A DNA stretch of 12,022 nt, taken from the NCBI GenBank assembly GCA_002352705.1, contig DEIW01000176.1, forward strand, positions 293 to 12,314, in the 5' to 3' direction. Position 1 is the stretch's first letter. The number at the start of each line of letters is the position of its first letter. The position numbers and the translations under genes are program-made. Of this stretch, positions 1-9,700 are shown piece after piece. The notes beneath the pieces were generated by a model, which saw only the letters and a program-made list of their open reading frames with translations, had not been told where the DNA came from and did not search any database. The stretch comes from Bacteroidales bacterium UBA2764. Lineage in GTDB: Bacteria > Bacteroidota > Bacteroidia > Bacteroidales > Paludibacteraceae.

Positions 1-2
1 TC

Positions 3-33
3 TTGCGTATGTCAGAAATTTGTTGTAATTTTG
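3..33 (+). promoter_or_regulatory. Bacteroidetes-type promoter of the toxin-antitoxin operon
   Basis: TAATTTTG at 26-33 matches the Bacteroidetes -7 consensus TAnnTTTG exactly. A TTG at 3-5 lies 20 bases upstream, which suits the -33 element recognised by the Bacteroidetes primary sigma factor. Transcription would start near 39-42, leaving a leader of about 20 bases before the antitoxin ATG at 62. The box match is seen directly; its activity is inferred. Confidence 0.7.
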
Positions 34-50
34 CGAACAAAATCGCAAAA
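29..50. promoter_or_regulatory. Inverted-repeat operator candidate over the promoter
   Basis: TTTTGCGA at 29-36 and TCGCAAAA at 43-50 form a perfect 8-bp inverted repeat around a 6-base centre. The left arm covers the end of the -7 box and the right arm covers the expected transcription start. Antitoxins of type II modules usually bind such palindromes, alone or with the toxin, to repress their own operon. That role here is inferred from position and symmetry. Confidence 0.6.
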
Positions 51-61
51 CAATAACAATT

Positions 62-316
62 ATGGCACAAGAAACATTAAAAAGTCTCATCGCTGTCATG
101 CTGACACTATCTGTGCAAGAGCAAGAACAAGTGATAGCAGAGCTGCAAGCTAACGTGCGACAGATGAACCATGTAGATGAGTCTATCCGCCAGCAGCTGA
201 TTGCAAGTGCAGAAGAAGGCGTTGCTGAGATTCAACGTGGCGAGTGTTATACAAATGACGAAGTGCTCGAGAGAATGAATCAACGTTTGGAGCATAAGTT
301 CGCTGTTGCTGTATGA
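62..316 (+). CDS. Type II antitoxin partnering a ParE/RelE toxin
   Basis: This 84-residue, charged, mostly helical protein is the likely antitoxin of a two-gene addiction module. It would neutralise the toxin encoded next to it and repress the operon. The N-terminal half (about 1-48) is Gln/Glu-rich helix with no obvious DNA-binding fold that I can name. The second half (about 51-72) has the pattern E-E-G-x-x-E-I-x-R-G-x-x-Y-T-N-D-E-V, which resembles the toxin-clasping tail of many ParD/RelB-like antitoxins ('I..G.....EV'). The start at 62 lies about 20 bases from the predicted transcription start, in the AT-rich leader usual for Bacteroidetes. Its stop codon overlaps the toxin start as ATGA (313-316), so the two are translationally coupled. 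The exact antitoxin family is uncertain; the role is well supported by gene order, size and tail motif. Confidence 0.8.
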   Translation: MAQETLKSLIAVMLTLSVQEQEQVIAELQANVRQMNHVDESIRQQLIASAEEGVAEIQRGECYTNDEVLERMNQRLEHKFAVAV

Positions 317-633
317 GCGGGAAAATAGTTTGGTCAGATAGAGCCGAGAGAGCATATAGTCTGATAATTGACTACGTGGCTGATGAATTTGGAGCTACTC
401 GCGCCAGACGATATACGAAAGAGGTCTATGAGACCGTAGGCAAGTTACCGGAGAACCCTAAGATGGGTCAGATAGAGCCCTTATTAGAAGGTAGCCGATA
501 TGAGTTTCGCCGATTGGTGGTTGACCATTTGACAAAAATCATCTACCGAGAATCAGAGGAGCGTATTGAGATTGCAGATGTTTGGGATACACGCAAGAGT
601 CCTGAAGAACTCGTAGCACGTTTCAAGGAATAG
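313..633 (+). CDS. ParE/RelE-superfamily toxin
   Basis: This 106-residue protein fits the ParE/RelE toxin fold in length and pattern. Two N-terminal helices come first (about 9-22 and 27-45, with 'SDRAERAY' and 'ARRYTKEVYE'), then a Pro-rich turn (46-50, 'PENPK'), then a strand series. The strands carry the family hallmarks: Y63-E-F-R-R-L around 63-68, K75-I-I-Y-R around 75-79, and I85-E-I-A-D-V-W-D-T-R around 85-94, ending in a Pro-containing tail. Members of this superfamily either poison DNA gyrase (ParE) or cleave ribosome-bound mRNA (RelE); the sequence alone does not settle which. The W-D-T-R ending recurs in ParE-like proteins of Bacteroidetes. It overlaps the antitoxin by four bases and is followed by a terminator. 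No frameshift or truncation is visible, so the toxin looks intact. Confidence 0.85.
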   Translation: MSGKIVWSDRAERAYSLIIDYVADEFGATRARRYTKEVYETVGKLPENPKMGQIEPLLEGSRYEFRRLVVDHLTKIIYRESEERIEIADVWDTRKSPEELVARFKE

Positions 634-661
634 TCTCCTAACACATATTTTTATTTTGCCT

Positions 662-693
662 GACATGAGAGAAATCTCGTGTCTTGCTTTTTT
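662..693 (+). terminator. Rho-independent terminator of the toxin-antitoxin operon
   Basis: A 9-bp stem (662-670 paired with 675-683, one G-U pair) closes a GAAA tetraloop at 671-674. It is followed by TTG and C, then six T residues at 688-693. The hairpin lies 28 bases after the toxin stop. It should separate the toxin-antitoxin unit from the giant gene, which would then need its own promoter. Confidence 0.75.
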
Positions 694-762
694 ATGTATA
701 TCATTATGGTCAAAAAGGAACAAGCTGAAATATAGCAATAACATAAAACACTTAAATACATT
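694..762 (+). other. AT-rich leader of the giant gene
   Basis: These 69 bases between the terminator and the ATG at 763 must hold the giant gene's promoter if the terminator is efficient. No clean TAnnTTTG box is present. The nearest resemblance is TATCATTA at 699-706, which matches only partly and lacks a TTG at good spacing. The last 30 bases are A-rich with no Shine-Dalgarno sequence, as is common in Bacteroidetes. Either a divergent or alternative sigma promoter is used, or transcription reads through from upstream. Confidence 0.4.
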
Positions 763-3700
763 ATGAAAAACTTTAACAACTTAATCGCCATGGCACATGT
801 CATGAGACACAACAGCCGGACAGCTGTCAATCCCGACGGTCGAACGACGGTCAACCGACAGTCAAAACTGACCTCGTACCGGGGATGGTGCAAGAAACTT
901 ACCATGATTCTCGCGGTTCTCGTCCTCTCCATCGGTCAGATGTGGGGAGCGGATTTTACGCCTGCTCAGATAGTCGCTTCTGGTGGAACTACAGCAGATC
1001 ACGTTAAGGTCTCAACGGTTTTTTCTACTGCAACTAATAAACCCTTTTGTTCTTCCGAAACAGGATTAACAGGTGTTAATGTTAATAATTCCGCAAGTGC
1101 AAATTGGAATACATATTATATTGAGATAGCAGCAACGGATGGATATACATTATCATCTTTATCGTTGAAAGTTGCAAGCAATGGGTCGTCTAATGCTACT
1201 GAAGCAGTTGCGTTTTGGAATGGCGCAGCGTCTGGCACTTGCTCCTCATACGCATCATTTACGGCACCTGGGTATAACAATTCAAGTTGTGCGAATACGG
1301 TTATTGACGTTCCTGCTGGTACAAAAACAGTTCGTCTGTACCGCAAGATATGTATTTCTAAATCGGACAATAAAACTTTTGCATCTTCGAACAAGGTTGA
1401 TGTAGGGGGGTCAACAACATATTACGTTTTTGGAATAACTGCAACGGCCTCTGCCGGTGGTGGTTGTGGCTCAACGGAGCAGGCGGCATTGACCTTGTCA
1501 TCGAGTAGCGGGACTATTTGCGGAACGGGAACGACGACGTTTACCGTGAGCGGCGGTTCGGGGTCCGGTGCGTTGTCGGTTTCTTCGTCAGACGAGACTA
1601 AGGCTACGGCATCTATTGACGGTTCGACTGTAACGGTAACGGGTGTGGCTGCCGGAAGTGCAACTATCACGGTTACCAAAGCCTGCGATGCAACTTATGC
1701 AGAGAAGACGGCGACTTATTCCGCAACGGTAGCTGCTATACCGACCGCTAATGCCGGTGTAGACAAGACGACCGAACCCGGTAACGGTGTCGCTCTTGCT
1801 GCAACAGCAGCTGCAAGCGGTTGCACAGGAGCATGGACCATACAATCCGGTCCGAATACCTCCACCGCTCAGTTGAGTAGCACTTCCTTGGCAACGGCTA
1901 CCTTCACACCGACCGTAGCAGGCACATATACGCTGCGTTGGACTGTAACCAATACCTCGTCAAGCTGTTCGGCGTACGACGAGATGACCGTATCAGCAGC
2001 CGTATGTAGTATCTCCAGTTGTGGTAATGCCACGCTGACATATCCTATCTATACAAGTGGCGACTTGACTACTTCGAATTTATTCTCAGGTGCAACTTCA
2101 TCAAACGCAACTGCGGTTTCTGTTGGTGCATCGCCTGCCTTTACCGGTGTAACCGTAAGTGCTGCTACTAAGGGTAGTTCGGCAAGTGCCGGTGCATGCT
2201 ATGCTAAATCAACTCCTTTAACGGGAAAGATGAAATATAGTGCTTCGTCCAAATCATCATCTTATTATATAGATTTTCCCTTTACAGTCAATACGGGTTA
2301 TACCTTTACTCCATGTGATGTACAGGTTGTTATTCAGCCCGTATCGAGCAATCAGGCATTTACAGTAGAAATCACGAATGGGACCAATGTATATGGAACA
2401 TCGACAGCGACTTTGAATGCCGGAGTAATGGAGCCGATAATCGGTCTTACAAGCCCCGCTGAAATGTCTGCCGGTAATTATGCTGTTCGTTTATATCCTC
2501 ATGGCGGAAGTTCCAAAGAATTCCGTATGGGTGCCAATGTCATCCTGAAAGGAACAACGGCAGCAGTGGCTTCTGATGCATATGGTATCTATATCGGTAA
2601 GAATAACGACAATTATACATTAGAGAACTTAACCAATACATCCGGAACGACTTGGAGCAAGACCATCACCCTTGATGCCGGTTCGTACTATGAATTCAAA
2701 GTAAAGAAAACGCCGTCGGCAGGAGATGCTGTATGGTACGGCAATAACGGAAAAATTACAGCTACCACTTCTCCGGCATGGGATTTCAACACCTCGGATG
2801 GTAACTGTAAACTCTACACTACTGTAGCAGGCTCGTACACCTTCTCATGGGATGCTTCAACAAATAAACTGACAGTTACCTATCCTGCCGGTGATCACCC
2901 TACCAAGCGTATCTACATGGCGTGCGGCAGCGGTACTTGGTGTGACGCTACTCCGAAGTTCTTCGTTCACTCATGGGGCGTGACTGAATATAACACGCAA
3001 GTTCAGCAGAATGCATGCGGAGAGTACTATGCTGATATTATCTGGTATAATGACTACTTCCAGTTCACGCGCAATAATAGTACAGCTACGGCATATGATG
3101 ACCAGAATTGGAATTACTCACAAGACCTCACATACAATTCCTCTCAACTTCTTTGGACGTTCTCAAGTTGGTCTGGTAACACGGGTAATTTCAGTTCCAG
3201 CGCTTACACTCCAACAACTTATACCATCAGTTATGCAGCGGGTTCGACGACAGCGACAGGCGGTGCTGCTATTAGCGGCAGCAAAGCCAACGAGACCAAG
3301 ACTTGCGGTGTGGACTTCACTTTGCCAAGTTCTGCAGTCTTTACGGCAATAGGCTATACGCAGACAGGCTGGACGACTTCGGATGGCGGAGCACAGGAAT
3401 ACGCTTTAGGTGGCACATATACAACCAATGAAGATAAGACGTTCTATCCCGTTTGGACAGTCAATCAATATACCGTTACTCATACACTGGATGGAGTGAC
3501 CAAAAGCAGTGGTGCAACTGGTGCAAATGCTGCTACTTATGGCACAAACTATACAGCAGTCTTTGCTGCCTCGTCCGGTTATGCTCTTCCGGAAACGATT
3601 ACTGTGACTATTGGCGGTTCGACCAAAACACAAGGCACAGAATATACATGGGATAAGGCTTCAGGAACAGTAACCATTACCGGATCGTACATTACCGGCG

Positions 3701-6700
3701 ATATTGTTATTACCGTTACGGGAGAGTCGGATGATCCTTGTACCGAACCGGATGAAGTAGCCAATGAAATTGCGCGATTCTTTGTACCGTGCGGTTTGAG
3801 TAATGCAACAAGCGGAAGTCCTACCGCGTGGGGTGTGACAAATCAAGATGCTTCGACCGGAGATAATACATTTACTACAAGCGGCTTCGGTGGAGGTAGT
3901 TCAAACTGGTATAGAAATGAGACATCTGGACTTATTTATGGAAAATTGTCTGGAAACAGCAGCTATATACTATTGAAACTTAAGTCCGGTAGTTTCCAGG
4001 CTGGTGATGTTGTAACCGCATATTTTAATCGTAACGATGCAACGAAAACAGGTTTGACATTAAAGACACAAGGTTCAAGTTATGCAATCACTCCTGGTTC
4101 TACAGCTGCAGGAGTGGAAACTTCAGGTACTTACACATTGGTAGCTGATGCAATTGAGGCAGATGGTTCTATTAAACTCTTCCGCGCCAATTCAAGTTCT
4201 TATGTCAACCGTATTATTGTAACTCGTCCGGCGTGTACGAATGTAAGTATTACTACTCAGCCGACGACGCCTGTAGCAGCGACGGTAGGAAGTGCGTGTA
4301 GCATTACTGGTTTGGTAGCAGCAGGCACAAGTCCTACCTACCAATGGTACACCTGTAATTCAGACGGTAGCGGTGCTACGGCTATTACGTCAGCGGGCGC
4401 AATGTCGTTTACGGGTTATACCAGTGCAACTTTAGGTTTGACCCCAACGGCAGCCGGTGCCACGTATTATAAGTGTGTAGTAAGCGGTTCCTGCGGTGAT
4501 CCTGTGACCAGTAATGTCGTGACGGTGAATGCGAGTGCGGCTCCGGCTTCGGCACTTATTACCTATAACTTGAATGTAGGTACCAGCGCAAGTACAACGA
4601 TCAAGAGCTCAACATCGACTACAGACGGAACAAATATCACGAATATTGATATTGACCAGACGAATGACGGTGCAAATGGAGCCGGAGCATCTGATCGTAC
4701 GACAAAATTGGCATTAGCAACCGGAACAACCGCTTCTGCTGTTGCTGAGCCGGATAAATATGAAGTATTTACTTTCAAGGTAGCTTGCGGAAAGAAAGTA
4801 ACACCATCAGAAGTTAAAATCAAAGTAGCCAATGTGGGTGGTTCGGCTGGCGGTAACCAGAATTACAAAGCCGTTTTGTCGGATACGTATGGTCACTCTA
4901 TCTCAAATACATTCACCGGAACAAAGAGTGATGGTTCTGTGGAAGAGTTTAGCATAACGAATGGAAGTAGCGTTTATTTCCAAGGCGTTGTGACTTTGAA
5001 ACTTTGGTCATGTAAGGGTTCTGGCGGAAATGCTTCTGCCTTCCGTATGGGTACGCCGCTTGAGATCTATGGTGAGGTAGGCAACCAAGCGACACCTGCT
5101 GCAACGATTACATGGAATACCCAACCTGCGAATGGTAGCGTGGGAGATGCAGATTTTGCATATGATGTAACTTGTTCCGATGGTTCGACTGTTACAGTTA
5201 CTTCTGCTAATACGACCTATGCAACAATCGTAGGCGGCAAACTGCATTATGCAGCAGCAGGAACAACACATCTTGTTGCTACAGCAACTGATGCCTGCGG
5301 CAATACCGTGACGCCGGTTAATTCGAATGACTTCACCGTAAGTGCTGCGGCTCCGACTTACAGCGTAACGCATAGTTTGACGAATGTGACGGCTACAAGC
5401 GGTGCGACGGGTGCAGGTGCGGCAACAGAGGGTGTGGCATATGACGCAGTCTTCTCAGCAAATACTGGTTATGTATTGCCTTCAACGATAACAGTAACTA
5501 TCGGCGGTTCGCCGGCTACTGTAGGTACAGGCTATACATGGAACGCATCTACCGGTGCTTTCCAAGTGCCAGCCGCACAAGTGACGGGTGCTATCGTGAT
5601 AACCATTGCGGGTGAGACCGCTCCGGCAACCAAAGATATCTACTATGGTGCTATCACCATTACGACCGGTGCGTTAACCAGAGGTAGTACCGGAACAGTA
5701 CAGTTCTTTACCAATACCGGCGGAACGATTGCTAATAACACGGAGATTTCTCTAAGTACTACTTTAGGAGCAGGTAGCGAATATTATTTGTCGAATGACC
5801 TGACAGGCGCTGAATTGTCCAAATCAAGTAACTGGACTACTTCTTCAAGTTCAAATAGATATGTTCAAGGTGTTAAGTTTGGTAGTGGTAAATCCTATAC
5901 ATTAGCACTTGGCTCTAAAGTTGCTTCTTCTATTACTTTCTACGGTATAAATGGTAGCGCAAGTAAAACCATGACTATCGGAGGACAAGCATGGACATCC
6001 AGTTCAACAAAAAACACCTTTGCAAAACACGAATTTACTAAATCAGGCGGCTTCACCGGCAATGTATCTATCACACAAGATGGTGACTTCTACGGTATCT
6101 TGGTTATTACCATTCAGACCGCTACGCCTTGTACCACTCCGGTTATTCCGGCATTGAGCAATCAATCGCTTTGCGAAGGTACAGACATCGCTGAATGGGA
6201 TGCAACCCAGACGGCTGTTCTGGCAGATGGCGAGACAGTAACTTATTCCTGGAAGAAGAAAGGTAACGATACCGAATTAGCAAACACCGCTACGTTTGAC
6301 TTAGGCTCCTCGGCAACCGAAGCCATGGCCGGAACATACGTTGTGACGGCTACTGTCAGCAAAGCCGGCAAGGCTTCCTCTACTGCTACCAAAGAGGTGA
6401 CGCTGAGCGTGACGGACGGCATAGAGGTGACGGGTATCACGGCGGACAAGGCTACCGTCTATCCGACCAACAGCGTGACTCTGACCGCCACCGCAAGCGC
6501 TGATGCTACATGGCAGTGGTACACTTGTACAAGCGCTGAAGGCGCAGGAGCAGCGATTATCAGCGGTGCGGAGAGTGCATCCTATACTATCGCGAGCGCG
6601 GGCGCAGCGGGTACCTATTATTATAAAGCCGTAGCAACCGGTTCTTGCGGCACGGACGAGATGGTTTATACTCTTACCGTCAGCGCAGCTGCCGGAGGAG

Positions 6701-9700
6701 ACTGTGAGACCGAGTTCTGGTTCGCCAAAGCAACTGACAAACCCGAGAGCGCGACCGCAGCAACACACATCACCGGCACTCCCTCCGGTTCGTCCTCTGC
6801 AACATACACCGCTACTATTGATGGCAACAGCTATCCGATAACCGGACAGACAGGACAGAAAACAGGAAATGTGACTATTGTCGTTCCTGAGGATAATGAG
6901 GGTACTTTATATGTGGTAGTGCAAGGTTCCAGCAGCCGTACTATAACCTTGTCGAAAGGTGGAGTACAAGTGGGACAATATACACCCGCCAACAGCACAT
7001 GGGGTACATTTACTTTTAGCAGTTTGGATGCGGGCACCTATACGCTTGTTTCCAGCGGTAATATAGGATGGGGTATTATAGCTCTCAAACTATGCTCCGG
7101 CGAGGCATGTACCGATCCGGAGGTGACGGCAAGCGTGAATAACAGCACGGCTTGTGTAGGCTCCTCTGTGACCTTCACCGCCACCGGTGCGCACGCTTCG
7201 GCTACCTACCGGTGGCAGAAATACAGCGGCGGCGCATGGACGGACATCGCCGGCGCTAAGGCTGCTACCTATAACATCGCTTCCGTGGCTACTACCGACG
7301 CTATGAAATACCGCGTCATCGCTACCAAAGACTGCGACCGTACGTCCAACGAAGTGACGCTGAACGTGCCTGTGGCTCCGGTCTTCGCGGATTTCACGGC
7401 TACGCGTAGCGTTATGGCTACTCTGGCACTCTCCATCACCGATGTAGAGGCAAGTGACGCTACTTCCTACGCATGGTACAAGAGTGTGGACGCTACTTAT
7501 GACGCAGGCACGGACACGCGTGTCGGTACGGCGCAAGAGCTCCTGCTCGCTTCGGGCGGCGAGGCAGCCGGTGCTACCTACTACCTCTTCTGCGTGGCAT
7601 CCAATGCCTGCGGCTCAACCACCTCATCCGCTATCACCGTCAATGTGACAGCCCTCGTGGAGGAAGACTGTGCTACCCGCGGTACCGAAGGCGCGGCAGA
7701 GTTCGGATTCCAGAACTCAGGGTGCAGCCAGAGTACATACAACGGCACTGCGGTATGGAGCACCGGTACAAGCAACAGCAAGATATTGATTTATTCCGCC
7801 CCGGACGGCAAGTACTTCAAGACGATGAAAGTGACCATTGCTTCGTCGAGTGCCAGCAAGGCTTCGTATAACTGGTCCACGGATGGCGGTTCGTCTTATA
7901 CTGCTGACGGTGTAGCTATCACCGGCGTCACCACGACGCTGACGGAGAAGACCATTAACCTCTCGGCGCACGGCAATGTGAACGAGGTCAAAATCGGCCG
8001 TAACTTCGGCAACGGCGAGAGCAGCGGAACGCTGTATGTATCGAAGATCTGTTTCGAATATACGGATGCATGTACGGCTACGACGGTGACGCCTAGCGCG
8101 ACCAGCAAGACCCATACCATCGGTGCATCGTTCTCCGCACCGACGTTCACGCTCGGTCCGGCAGCCGTATCAAGTGGGACACTGACCTACAGCTCTTCCG
8201 ACGAAGAAATCGCTTCGGTGGATGAGAGCGGCAATGTGACCTTCAACGGCACGGCAGGTACAGTGACCATCACCGCCTCCTATGCAGGCGCAACGATAGC
8301 AGGCGTGGACTACTGCGCGAGCGAAGGCAGCTATACCATCACGGTCAGCTGCGAAGGCGGCGCACCGAAGATTGTCGCCGCAAGCTCTGTCAACATGAGC
8401 GGCTGCAACAGCTCCGTAACCCTCAACGCCAAGACGCAAGCCGGAGCAGATTTTGCAGGCGGCAGCTACCAGTGGTTCCACAACGGCGAGGAGATAGATG
8501 GCGCTACCGATGCTTCCTACACCGCGACCCAGACGGGTGTCTATACCGTAGCCTATACGAGCGCAGGCGGATGTACCTCTCTTTCGACCAACAACGCCAC
8601 CGTCACGAGCACGACGGTAGAACCGGAGGTGACGAAGCTCGTTCCGTTCCAGTACTACCATGTCGATAAGACCTACACCGCCCAGATGAAAGACCGTCAC
8701 CTGTTTAGCGTGAAGGGTAGTGCGGCGTACGGCTCGACTGGCAAGAACTTCAAACTGACCATGTCGCGCAACGGCGGCGCAGAGAAGGATATAACCACGG
8801 CGGCATCGATATGGGTTAAGAGGAGTGATGACGGACAAGTGGATAACGTGATGATAGACCTGAACGAACTGAGCGGCAAGTACAACGAGGGCGACGAGCT
8901 GGTGCTGACCTGTGCGGCTGTCGATTGCTCGGGTAACGTGAGTGCGGTGTACAAGGACGAGATCACTATCCACGTCATCGGCGCTACGCCGACGCTGGCG
9001 CTCATCTGCTCGGGTTCTAACGAAGCCGGTGGTACACGTAATACAAAAAAACTGACGGTAGGCGGCGACTTCCTGACGGGCTATAACAAAGCCGACCTGT
9101 GTCAGCAGACGGGCAACACCTCGTTTGACGCCAACACCGAGTGGGGACTCTATACGCGCTTGAAAGAGAACTATATCGTTACGCCTGTGAACGGCTATGC
9201 GGTCTTCAACAAACTGAACTATGAGCCTTTCGATATATTGCTGCTGACCGACTATCCGAAGGCATCGAAGAGTGATGCCGCCGCTACTGTGCTGGACGAC
9301 ATGGCAGATCTCTGCGACTACCGCCCGATGCTGTCGTTCAAGGCGCACATGGTAGCCAAGACCCCGTCCAAATGGGCGGCCAAGGGCTTCACCACCTCTC
9401 CTGTCGTGCCGAAGAACACCCGTACGAGGCTGAATATCGTCTGCTATGCGCACCCGATGTTCTCCACCCTGAAGTCCACGGCAACGCATATCCAGAAGGA
9501 TAATGACGATCCCTCGCAGATTGTCTATACGATGCTGGAGGGTGCGGGTTACGAGGGCAGCAAGGGCTTGCAGGGCTTCGAACTGGAAGCGGCGGAGAAC
9601 TTCGTCACCATCGGTCTGGTGCACTATAACGCCACGCCTGCTGACGGATCGCCGAGCGAAGGTTGGGTCACCTGGGCTCCGGGATCGGAAGACCGTATGC

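Noticed and set aside
634..762. Invertible (phase-variable) promoter upstream of the giant gene
   Set aside because: Gut Bacteroidales often switch surface genes this way, but no pair of long inverted repeats flanks the leader and no recombinase gene is in the window. The only strong inverted repeat is the terminator hairpin.
553..932. Minus-strand open frames over the toxin end, the leader and the start of the giant gene
   Set aside because: They have no promoter, their composition follows the opposite strand, and they run across the terminator hairpin; no recognisable protein pattern.
2005..8352. CRISPR array or recent tandem DNA repeats within the giant gene
   Set aside because: The repetition is at protein-module level with diverged DNA. 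No regular short repeats and spacers were seen; only short identical stretches such as the 12 bases encoding FRMG recur.
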